Source: Paraburkholderia tropica (GTDB lineage Bacteria; Pseudomonadota; Gammaproteobacteria; Burkholderiales; Burkholderiaceae). Taken from it: a DNA stretch of 64,000 nucleotides. The position numbers and the translations under genes are program-made. Position 1 is the first letter of the stretch. Each line of letters begins with the position of its first letter. Positions 44,490 through 52,510 of this stretch are shown piece after piece. The stretch lies in NCBI RefSeq assembly GCF_914484835.1, contig NZ_CAJZAR010000079.1, forward strand, positions 124,001 through 188,000. The letters run 5' to 3'. The notes under the pieces are model-generated. The model was not told where the DNA came from. It saw only the letters and a program-made list of their open reading frames with translations, and made no database searches.

Positions 44490-44900
44490 GGCGCGATGGA
44501 GAGTGGCGAGGGAAAGGCCGCGACGCGCGGGGTGCGTCGTCAGGCGTATCGAACGAGATTATCGGGTGGAATCGCGGATGCGCGCAACTCGGGTGTTACC
44601 GATATCAGAGTTTGGGGTGGGTTGATGGGAAATGTTCGGGCTGTGCGAGGTTTTGGGTGATGCAATATTTGCAGGGATCCCTCTGGGCGGCGGTTGTTTT
44701 TACAAATCGACGCTGTATCGACTCCCGCGCGCTATCGGGAACTCGCGGGGGTTACAGAACGATGTACCGCCCTACGTCATACCTGATTTCATCGGCATGC
44801 GGCGCCGCGGGCCGATTGCTGCGTCGGCGAGTTGGGTGCCTACGAAAAAGTGCAGTGCGCAGCCTCCCCCAATCATGGCCGCACGCAAGGTCTGGTTGAA
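44490..44900. other. Gap at the end of the vgrG island
   Basis: Between the second immunity-like gene and the Set-type gene no convincing gene is visible. Short frames on both strands are open but lack ribosome-binding sites, and one minus-strand frame (44772-44876) was considered and rejected. Confidence 0.5.
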
Positions 44901-45530
44901 CTACTGCTCTGTACCCGGTTGCGGCGTAACCACGCCGCTGGAAGAAGGCGTTTCGGGCAAGTCGATGAACTCGATGGACTCAAGCAGTTTGATGACCTGA
45001 GGCAGAACGGATTCTTTCGGCCACATCAAATAGGCCACGGTCGGTATTGAACCGCACAGTGCAAGCTGCCGGTGGGGAATACAGAAAGTGAACGCGCGCG
45101 AACGTCTCCGTTCGTCGCCGTTGGTCTGATCCTGCGTCGTACCCGCCCCCACCCACCCGTTGCCGCGAAGGAGATATAACGTTGTGCGCTGGCTGGGTAA
45201 CGCAGGATCTTCAGTCGATGTATCCAGTTTCCATCCGCGCGCGGTCAATTTAATGCTTCTGTTGAGGTATGTCTCAGGTGTCGCGGGATTAGGGCAACTG
45301 AACTGAATCCCCGTTTCAAACGGATGACGCGCTTTGGATTTGATGAGGGCCAAATAGAGTCCGCTATTCGGCCCAGCGGTTCTTCCCCGATAAGGATCAC
45401 TAAGCGAAAAGTGACACGCCCCGATGTTCATCTGGTGCACAACAGTTTTAACTGCACGCGGCTGCTTCGCACATGCGAGCGCTACGACTCCACCCAGGAA
45501 TGCACCTACCAATATCTGCCGGATTTCCAT
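44901..45530 (-). CDS. Immunity-like protein, second copy
   Basis: A 209-residue protein with a single N-terminal transmembrane anchor (ILVGAFLGGVVALACA) and a periplasmic remainder, the topology of immunity proteins against cell-wall hydrolases. It is a paralogue of the gene at 45728-46357. The last third (about residues 130-192) is identical to it, whereas the centre (about 45-130) differs at many positions. Its start overlaps the stop of a duplicated effector tail as TAATG. It may protect against a related toxin or be an orphan immunity gene. The protein family itself is not recognised. Confidence 0.7.
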   Translation of the reverse strand: MEIRQILVGAFLGGVVALACAKQPRAVKTVVHQMNIGACHFSLSDPYRGRTAGPNSGLYLALIKSKARHPFETGIQFSCPNPATPETYLNRSIKLTARGWKLDTSTEDPALPSQRTTLYLLRGNGWVGAGTTQDQTNGDERRRSRAFTFCIPHRQLALCGSIPTVAYLMWPKESVLPQVIKLLESIEFIDLPETPSSSGVVTPQPGTEQ

Positions 45531-45718
45531 TACACCTTTCTCCGTTCAAACCCTCCCGGGAGTTCGTTCTGCCCTTGTGCACGCGGGAACGGCCGGTAAT
45601 CATCGAGCACGAACAGCGCGTTCACATAGGCCTGGTAACGCGCCACAGTCCCGTCTACGTTCGCAATTGAACTCGCGTTCGTGGTGGGACTACGAAGATT
45701 GACGACACAACGAATCAA
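45530..45718 (-). pseudogene. Orphan C-terminal fragment of the VgrG-associated effector
   Basis: About 55 codons reproduce the extreme C-terminus of the effector at 46357-49020: SPTTNASSIANV, then RYQAYVNALFVLDDYR, then FPRAQGQNEL and FERRKV, with only scattered changes. Nothing upstream matches the rest of the effector. It is followed directly by the second immunity copy with the same 1-base overlap as in the intact pair, so a block of effector tail plus immunity gene was duplicated (offset 827 bases). Confidence 0.85.
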
Positions 45719-45727
45719 TTAACCTTG

Positions 45728-46357
45728 TTACCGACGTTCGTCCGGTTGTGATGTAGCCGGAACGCTGGATGCCGCCTGTTCGGGTGTGTCGATGAACTCG
45801 ATGGACTCAAGCAGCTTGATGACCTGCGGCAGCACGGATTCTTTCGGCCACATCAGATAGGCCACAGTCGGTATTGAACCGCACAGTGCAAGCTGCCGGT
45901 GGGGAATACAGAAAGTGAATGCGCGCGAACGTCTCCGTTCGTCGCCGTTGGTCTGATCCTGCGTCGTGCCCGCCCCCTCCCACCCCCTCCCATGAAGGAG
46001 GTAAAGCGTCGTGTTTACGCCTGGAGCGCCCGAATCCCCATGCGAGGTGTCCAGCTTCCATCCGCGTTCTGTCAATTTGATGCTGCTGGTGAGGTATGTC
46101 TCAGGTGTCGCGGGATTCTCGCAACTGAACTGAATCTCCGTTAAGTACGGATGACGCGCTTTGGGTTTGATCACGGCTGAATAGAGCCCGCCTGTCGGCC
46201 AAGAGGTTTCCCCCTTATAGGGATCAGACAGGGAAAAGTGACACGGCCCGATGTTCATCTGATGCACAACGGTTTTAACTGCATGCGGCTGCTTCGCCCA
46301 TGCGAGCGCTACGACCCCACCCAGGAATGCACCTACCAGTATCTGCCGAATGTCCAT
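45728..46357 (-). CDS. Immunity-like protein of the VgrG-associated effector
   Basis: A 209-residue membrane-anchored periplasmic protein (N-terminal segment ILVGAFLGGVVALAWA) next to the effector. Its start codon overlaps the effector stop (TAATG), as is usual for effector-immunity pairs. It shares cysteines with its paralogue (CHFSLSD, FSCENP, TFCIPHRQLALCG) that could form disulfides. The proposed role is to block the effector's cell-wall hydrolase in the producing cell and in kin. That rests on position and topology, not on a known fold. Confidence 0.72.
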   Translation of the reverse strand: MDIRQILVGAFLGGVVALAWAKQPHAVKTVVHQMNIGPCHFSLSDPYKGETSWPTGGLYSAVIKPKARHPYLTEIQFSCENPATPETYLTSSIKLTERGWKLDTSHGDSGAPGVNTTLYLLHGRGWEGAGTTQDQTNGDERRRSRAFTFCIPHRQLALCGSIPTVAYLMWPKESVLPQVIKLLESIEFIDTPEQAASSVPATSQPDERR

Positions 46358-49020
46358 TACACCTTCCTCCGCTCAAACCCTTCCGGGAGTTCGTTCTGCC
46401 CTTGTGCACGCGGGAACAACCGGTAATCATCGAGCACGAACAGCGCGTTCACGTAGGCCTGGTAACGCATCACAATCCCGTTTACGTTCGCAATTGAACT
46501 CGCGTTCGTAGTAGGACTGCCGAAGTTGACTGTTGCGGCCACCTGTCCGAACGATTCGCAACTGTAGTAAACGTGCGCTGTGTGATTGACGTTTTGCGTC
46601 CTCCGCTGGAACATCGGTTGCTGATCGGCAAACTGCGCCGCACTTGTCCAGGCCCAGTACGCACCAGCACTATCCGAAGGATCGGGGAACAACGTATCGT
46701 GCACGTCTTCCCGCCACTGTCGCATCTGCGCAGTCAATCCCGGATGCCTGCTGTCCTGCAACGGCGCATTGGTTCCGGTGCTGTTCGCTTCCCTCTGCGC
46801 CCGGTCCATTTCGTCCTTCAGGCTCTTGTCGATCTGCCGCCCCCGGAACTCCCAGTACCTGAAATAGTTCGCCGGCCATGTGAGCTGGAGAAAGCCGCGA
46901 CCATCCCACGGGTAGTATCTTTGCGTTAGGGCTTCTTCGTGCAGCTTCTGAAACCACTGCGTTTCTTCCGTGGCGTTACCGAAAAACGCCGCCATGCGCA
47001 GTCGACTCGATGAGATGCCGTATTTGCGAAGTGCCTTGTTAAGCGCATCGCGTGTCCTCTGGACATTTCTCTCGGCCGTGGCGGGGTATGTTACGGCTTC
47101 CGATACCCACCCGGAGCCAGCGCGCCTCAGTGCGGACATCGGCAACATCTGTACCAATTCACTCTCACTCAACCACCCACAGCGCCTGAACGTCTCCACG
47201 AACAGGCGCGGATGAAAGTGGTAATGCACCTTGTCCAGTTGCAGCCCCGCCGCCTGCGCGTCCTCCCAGAAAGATAACTTCGCGTGGTGCAGCCTGAACT
47301 TCTGGTACGCCTGCGGTGACAGGCACATCGGCAGCAGCACGCTGGCCGGAATACTTCCCATCGGGAGCTGCACCCAGCCCCAGCGCTGCTCGAAGTCATC
47401 GCGCGCCCACTCGGTCGGCATCTTCACCACGCACCGCTTCAGACGCTCGCGCACGCGCGCCTCGTGCGTTCCCAGGTACGCGCGGCGCAGCCGTTGCCGC
47501 GCCCGGTCGTCAGCGGCCGACGGTTGCGCCGCGGGCGTCGCCACTGGCGCAGCCTGTGCCTCCTGACTCGCCGCTGGTGACTCAGTCGGCGGCAACTGCG
47601 CCAGGATCAGCTCAATCAGCTTCTGCGAGTCGCAGCGGCTGTTGCCGTCCGTGTCGTCATCGATGAAGGTCCAGCCCTGCCAGTCGGGAAAGTCCGCGTC
47701 GCTGTGCACGCGAATGCCCTGTGCATTCAGATCGATAAACACTTCGTTGCCGTCGATGCGCACCTTGCGAAGATGCGGCACGTGTCCACGGTACTGGTCG
47801 CTGACCGCCAGCGCTTCAGGACCGAGCACACGCCCGAGGCGCAACAACTCAGATCCCGCGCTGGGGCAACCGGGAAATTCCTTGCGGGCGCGGTCATAGA
47901 GATCGTAGCTGCCCTCCGTCGCCTTCCACAGCGCCTTGCCTGTGGTATCGCGGGTCGTGAGCGTAAAGGTGCCCTGGCTTTCCGCAAGGGAAATCATGAA
48001 CCGCCCCGTGGTGCGCCCCAGCGGCCGGAGCTGCCACTGAGCCCAGACCTCGGGCGGTACAGCAACCGATTGGGGTCCATCGCCCCAGACTGGCGGTACG
48101 GTGATGTTGCGGTTGTTCGGCGGGGGCAGGTTCCGGTTGTGCTGCCACACGCCGGTCACCGCATCGAGCCAGTTGTTCAGCCCTGGGTACTGCGTGCGCA
48201 GACGGGCGATCAGGTCCTTGTTGATCTCGTTCAGGCGCGCAGGCGTGGTGGCGAACTGGGCGGCAATCGATGCGAGGGTTTCGTGACCAGCCGGAGGCGT
48301 AGCAGGATTGAATGCGCGCACGGCGTAGGTGAGCCGCGCGTCGCGGGGGTCCTTGTCGTAGTACGGCGTGCCAGCGGGCACGACGATATGGCTCTCACCC
48401 CAGACGCTGGTGGTCCGCGTCTGCGCGAGCGGTCCCTGGCTGCGCCCCATCAGGGCCGCGACGTTGGCTTCATCCGCGATGATCTCGACATGAATGCGGT
48501 TGGGCTGGCCGTAGATCGCGCCCGCCGTCCCGATCGAATCCTTTCGATACACCTTGTCACCACGCGCCAGCGGGACTTCCTGCGTGGTGCTATGCCAGTG
48601 ACCGTGCGCGTCCTTTTTCCGGGTGGTCACGGTATGGGTGACCAGCGTATGCATATGCTGATAGATGGAATAAAACGTGACGCGCACGCCTTCGCCGATC
48701 TCGGTGTCGTGCCTGAGGATGACAACACCGTTACTCGTCCAGCCCTTGTAGTAGAGCAGCGGATTGGCCTCCAGCACGGCGGGATCGTCGGCATGATCGG
48801 GGATGGGGTCGCTGGCGCGTGCGAACACCACCGAGCCGTCCGCCATGGCGCGCACGCTTTCGGGCGAGTCGGGATTACCCGGCGCCTGGAAGTGCTGGCC
48901 GCCATGCCAGCCGAACTGTGAACTCAGGGGAAATGCGCCCTGGCCCGTCACTTCGCCCAGGGTGTCGCCGCTGGCATCGTCGTCGGTTGCGCCGGTGAGG
49001 AATGGGAGACTGACAAGCAT
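46357..49020 (-). CDS. Type VI secretion peptidoglycan-hydrolase effector
   Basis: An 887-residue protein 24 bases after vgrG. Residues about 30-185 look like an M23/LytM fold (GWHGGQHFQAPG and RIHVEII), but the expected HxxxD and HxH zinc motifs are incomplete, so this part may only bind cell wall. A LysM-like segment follows near residue 250 (HETLASIAAQFATTPARLNEI). The C-terminal region (about 635-870) has a lysozyme/GH19-like active site: FFGNATEETQWF, giving the likely catalytic Glu near 687, then GRGFLQLTW. It probably cleaves glycan strands in the target periplasm. Function is inferred from domain resemblance and context. Confidence 0.78.
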   Translation of the reverse strand: MLVSLPFLTGATDDDASGDTLGEVTGQGAFPLSSQFGWHGGQHFQAPGNPDSPESVRAMADGSVVFARASDPIPDHADDPAVLEANPLLYYKGWTSNGVVILRHDTEIGEGVRVTFYSIYQHMHTLVTHTVTTRKKDAHGHWHSTTQEVPLARGDKVYRKDSIGTAGAIYGQPNRIHVEIIADEANVAALMGRSQGPLAQTRTTSVWGESHIVVPAGTPYYDKDPRDARLTYAVRAFNPATPPAGHETLASIAAQFATTPARLNEINKDLIARLRTQYPGLNNWLDAVTGVWQHNRNLPPPNNRNITVPPVWGDGPQSVAVPPEVWAQWQLRPLGRTTGRFMISLAESQGTFTLTTRDTTGKALWKATEGSYDLYDRARKEFPGCPSAGSELLRLGRVLGPEALAVSDQYRGHVPHLRKVRIDGNEVFIDLNAQGIRVHSDADFPDWQGWTFIDDDTDGNSRCDSQKLIELILAQLPPTESPAASQEAQAAPVATPAAQPSAADDRARQRLRRAYLGTHEARVRERLKRCVVKMPTEWARDDFEQRWGWVQLPMGSIPASVLLPMCLSPQAYQKFRLHHAKLSFWEDAQAAGLQLDKVHYHFHPRLFVETFRRCGWLSESELVQMLPMSALRRAGSGWVSEAVTYPATAERNVQRTRDALNKALRKYGISSSRLRMAAFFGNATEETQWFQKLHEEALTQRYYPWDGRGFLQLTWPANYFRYWEFRGRQIDKSLKDEMDRAQREANSTGTNAPLQDSRHPGLTAQMRQWREDVHDTLFPDPSDSAGAYWAWTSAAQFADQQPMFQRRTQNVNHTAHVYYSCESFGQVAATVNFGSPTTNASSIANVNGIVMRYQAYVNALFVLDDYRLFPRAQGQNELPEGFERRKV

Positions 49021-49044
49021 CTGGTTGGCCTGGTCGGTAAGGTG

Positions 49045-51123
49045 TTAATCGGAGAGCAGGCCTGACAGGGAGGTGTCGTCCGGTGGCAGTCCGGGTAAGG
49101 GGTTACCGCTCAGGGAGAAGTGGTTGCCCGCACCGCTGGACTGTGTGATCGGCCCCTTGAGCTTGATGGCGAGGCCTTCGATGGTCACGCCGCTGCCGTC
49201 AAGCGTGATGCTGCCTCCCGGCCCCCGGATCACGGCACGGTCGCCCGCCTTCAGCTCGTAGTGCTGCGTCTGCCGCTCGATGCTCTGTCCAGCGCTGAGC
49301 TTGTGGTGACCCTGCACGGACGCCTCAACATGCCCGCCCACATCGATGATGTGATTCGCCGTGGTCTGGTCCTTGCGGTGGTTGCCGACCTGCTCGACGC
49401 GATCCTTGCCGATATTGATCGTGTGATTTCGCTCGACGGAGAGCATCGCGTCCTGACCGATGGTGTGCGTCCGGTTGTGTCCGATGCTCACCTGCTCGTC
49501 GTTACCTACGCTCTCCGTGCGGTCGTGACCGATGTCGATCGTTTCGTCATGCTCGACGTTCTCTTTCCGGTCGTTGCCGACAAAGGTCGTCTCGTCGTGA
49601 TTGACGTGGATGTTCTGATCTTTCTGCGCGTGAACGTAGATTTCCTCCTGGTCCTTCTCGTCCTCGAAACGCAGTTCGTTATAGCCTTCGCCTTTGTGCG
49701 TCTGACTTTTGATCGTCATGCGCGTCTTGTGACGCGGCAGTTCATACGGCGGCAGGTTGGTCGCGTGATACGTTCTTCCGATAATGATCGGCTGGTCGCA
49801 ATCGCCATCGAGGAACGCGACGATGACTTCCTGCCCGATGCGCGGTATCGCCATGTGCCCCCACGTCGCACCGGCCCAGTTCTGCGCGACGCGTATCCAG
49901 CAGGAACTATGTTCGTCGTTGTTCCCGTAGCGGTCCCAGGGGAACTGAACGACGACACGCGCGAATTCATCGCAGTAAATTTCTTCTCCAGCAGGCCCGG
50001 TGACGGTGGCGATCAACGGGCCATCGATGCGGGGTTTGGGCGGCGGTTCCGGTTTCCACTCGATGTGGTCGGGAATGATGTTCGCCGTGTAGCCGTACTG
50101 CGTGCCGACATCGGCTTCTGCCGCTTCCTCTGACTGGCTCACGGTCTGCGTGCCGGTGTGGATCATGCTCACTACGCGCCAGCCCGTGTTCCAGTCCTCG
50201 CGGGCGTGGCCCTCAAGATCGAACGCGAGCCCCGGTTGCAGGCGCGCATCGTCGCCCTCGATCCCGGCGATCTGTGCGTCGTGCCGTAGCGCAAGCAGAC
50301 GGGTTTCGGTAAAGGGACGGCCCGCCTCGTCGCGTTTCGCGCGCGACGGGTAGTCGAAACGTTCGTATTCCCGGCCCTGGTGTTCGAGGTTCGCCCCGTC
50401 GCTACTATGCTCCTGGCTGTATCGCGGACTCTTGAAGGAGTAGTCCCGCTGGACCTGGCGGGAAGTCCGCACCCGCTCGGCGTAACTGAACTGGGTGATA
50501 CACGGCTCGGCCTGGTCACCACCGGGCGTGGCGTTGTAAATCACCGGACCGCCTTCGATGGTGCCGTGGACATAGAGCCGGTCGCCCAAGACGAGGCGAT
50601 GCTCCGCGGCGCTGAACCGATGCGTATAGAACAATCCTTCTTCTGCGCAGAGTCGGCTGATAAAGTGGAAATCCGTCTCGCCGGACTGGACGCAGTATTC
50701 GCGCACCAGATGCTCTTTGGTCAGATCCTGCACGGCGTCGTTAATACCCGAGCGCTTGAGCACGGTCTGAAGAATCTGCGGCACGCTCTCCTGCTGGAAA
50801 ACTCTCCAGTCCGACCGCAGATCTGCGCGCGATATCTGCGGTTCGACCACCACGCGGTAATAGGTACGCCTGAAGCCGGTCTTGCCCTGCTCGAAGCAGC
50901 TGACGAGTCCGTTCACATAACGCACGGCGGTCTCGTCACGCCAGATCGTGAAGGTGGCAGACTGATCGAGCACCGTGCCGAAATCGACAGCGGAATCGGC
51001 ACTGGAAAGTTCGACGCATAGCTCGTATGGACGGCTGATAGCCTCTTTCAGCCGGAAGCTCACCACGTCGAATTCCATTCTGGCAATTCTGAACGTAAAG
51101 CGCACATCACTTTGTTGGCCCAT
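49045..51123 (-). CDS. vgrG: VgrG spike protein of a type VI secretion system
   Basis: A 692-residue tip protein of the T6SS. The N-terminal gp27-like part begins FTFRIARMEFDVVSFRLKE and includes GLFYTHRF; the gp5 OB-fold is seen as FPWDRYGNNDEHSSCWIRVAQNWAG; then come the many short 8-9-residue repeats of the beta-helix needle (GNDEQVSIGHNRTHTIGQ and similar, about 490-600). The C-terminus (about 600-692) is a Gly/Ser/Pro tail with no extra catalytic domain, so it is a structural VgrG that carries the effector encoded next. No other tss core gene is in the window, so this is an orphan vgrG island. Confidence 0.94.
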   Translation of the reverse strand: MGQQSDVRFTFRIARMEFDVVSFRLKEAISRPYELCVELSSADSAVDFGTVLDQSATFTIWRDETAVRYVNGLVSCFEQGKTGFRRTYYRVVVEPQISRADLRSDWRVFQQESVPQILQTVLKRSGINDAVQDLTKEHLVREYCVQSGETDFHFISRLCAEEGLFYTHRFSAAEHRLVLGDRLYVHGTIEGGPVIYNATPGGDQAEPCITQFSYAERVRTSRQVQRDYSFKSPRYSQEHSSDGANLEHQGREYERFDYPSRAKRDEAGRPFTETRLLALRHDAQIAGIEGDDARLQPGLAFDLEGHAREDWNTGWRVVSMIHTGTQTVSQSEEAAEADVGTQYGYTANIIPDHIEWKPEPPPKPRIDGPLIATVTGPAGEEIYCDEFARVVVQFPWDRYGNNDEHSSCWIRVAQNWAGATWGHMAIPRIGQEVIVAFLDGDCDQPIIIGRTYHATNLPPYELPRHKTRMTIKSQTHKGEGYNELRFEDEKDQEEIYVHAQKDQNIHVNHDETTFVGNDRKENVEHDETIDIGHDRTESVGNDEQVSIGHNRTHTIGQDAMLSVERNHTINIGKDRVEQVGNHRKDQTTANHIIDVGGHVEASVQGHHKLSAGQSIERQTQHYELKAGDRAVIRGPGGSITLDGSGVTIEGLAIKLKGPITQSSGAGNHFSLSGNPLPGLPPDDTSLSGLLSD

Positions 51124-51272
51124 ACATATTTCCTTTTCAGATAATTCGCGTTTTTATTGCCTGGTTATGCAAATCTCTGGATGGAAGTATCTGACGCACT
51201 GACGCAACGCAATGCACGATCCAGCAGAAATTGGCAGGTTGGTTTACCGCCCGCGATACACGCGGTTCGCGT

Positions 51273-51452
51273 CTAGAACCAACGCCGATCACGTACATAC
51301 TTCAGCCAGAACAAACAGCCGACACCGATTGTCCCGGCCGCAACCGTTGTCAGGAAAATGGGAACGATGGCGGTAGCAGTGAACGACAGGACGCTGCATA
51401 CAATCAGTACACCGCAACAAACCAGAAATACCAACCCGGGTGTCAGGCGCAT
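51273..51452 (-). CDS. Small two-helix membrane protein upstream of vgrG
   Basis: A 59-residue gene on the vgrG strand. The product begins MRLTPGLVFLVCCG and has two hydrophobic segments (about 5-25 and 30-50) with a basic end (KYVRDRRWF). GAGG lies six bases before the ATG at 51452. It ends 149 bases before vgrG, so co-transcription is possible. No family is recognised. It might be an inner-membrane helper or just a small membrane protein at the island edge. Confidence 0.55.
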   Translation of the reverse strand: MRLTPGLVFLVCCGVLIVCSVLSFTATAIVPIFLTTVAAGTIGVGCLFWLKYVRDRRWF

Positions 51453-51646
51453 GGCGAACCTCGCTCGTGGGGAGAAAACGAAAAGCTTAGAACCACGGGC
51501 TATCGCGATATTGACCGCTATCGAGTTTCAGGCTCCCCGGCGTTGACTTCCGTTCATAGCGCTCCATCCGCACCCTACGCAGTGCCTGGCAATCGAAAGT
51601 TTTGAGATCGGGTTACGCTTGAAGACCACTTGCACAGGAGGCAAAG

Positions 51647-51937
51647 ATGCTTATCAAGGCGTGGCGTGGTCAGGAGCGGTGCTGGAAGGTATGGTGGCTC
51701 ATGGGACTCCCCTATGGCCTCGTCGCCGGATTCATCCTGCGCGCGTGCGTGCAGGCCGAGGTATCCACGCTCATGTTGCTGGCCGTGGTCATGCTTTACG
51801 CCGCCGGGCTGTTTTTGTGGATGGTCTGTGCCTGGCGGTGTGCGCCGAATGTCAAAACGTCGGTTTGGACGCCAACGTCCCGCATGCTGATCGTTCTGCA
51901 AACGGTCGCGCTCGTCTGGCAGGCGGCTGACGCCTGA
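51647..51937 (+). CDS. Small membrane protein, 96 residues
   Basis: A 96-residue inner-membrane protein with two clear hydrophobic helices (about 18-38 and 43-65) and a weaker third near the end. AGGAGGC precedes the ATG at 51647 by four bases, a very strong ribosome-binding site. It is divergent from the 59-residue membrane protein gene. The start MLIKAWRGQERCWKVWW is tryptophan-rich. No recognised family. Confidence 0.65.
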   Translation: MLIKAWRGQERCWKVWWLMGLPYGLVAGFILRACVQAEVSTLMLLAVVMLYAAGLFLWMVCAWRCAPNVKTSVWTPTSRMLIVLQTVALVWQAADA

Positions 51938-52510
51938 AGCCCTGGTCGCCTTCCGGCGGCAATGCCGGAAGGCTCGCGCAGAGAGATAGCTCGTCCCCAC
52001 CGTGACTATCTGCGCAAATGCTCACCACCCCGCACACCACCAATCCCAGGTTTTCCACAGATTTCGTTGACAGCCCTGTGTGTAACCCTGGGACGAGTGC
52101 GCCAAGTGCCTGAAGCGTATCGGATTGTTCACGACGTTCCCGATGGAAGCAGATTGGTCGTGAATCGCCAGATTGGCGGATGGCTTGTCCACAGTTTTTG
52201 TTGGCAGCCTTGTGGGCAACCTTGGGACATTTCACCTAAGTCACTGACCCAAAACGAAAATTCACCACAGAGCACCGGAAATGCACATTTTTTGCGCAGA
52301 AAAGTTGTCCACAGATTTCGTGGACAACTTTGGGGATAACCCCCTGGAGATTACGCCAACCCATTGATCGGACGGACAGTTAGTCGCTCCAGTCACGAAA
52401 GCGGCAACCTGCGCTACGAATGCGCAACACGTGCGCAGACGACGAACGCGCCGCGCATGCGCCGCCCGCGCCCTCCTCGCTTTGCGTTCGATTACATCCC
52501 TTCGGCCAGC
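51938..52510. repeat. Three long repeats with DnaA-box-like 9-mers
   Basis: A non-coding stretch between a membrane protein gene and the phosphoesterase. Three imperfect units begin at 52051, 52185 and 52305. Each opens with a 9-mer like a DnaA box: TTTTCCACA (fits TTWTNCACA), TTGTCCACA and TTGTCCACA. Each carries a reverse box-like element about 25 bases on: TGTGTGTAA (52077-52085), TGTGGGCAA (52211-52219) and TGGGGATAA (52331-52339). The third unit also forms 8-bp arms around 7 bases (52305-52327). No rep, par or IHF gene is adjacent. Confidence 0.75.

Noticed and set aside
44772..44876. A 34-codon frame (MIGGGCALHFFVGTQLADAAIG) after the second immunity copy, possibly a PAAR-like remnant
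   Set aside because: No ribosome-binding site and no proper PAAR motif. The similarity is only in general Gly/Cys content.
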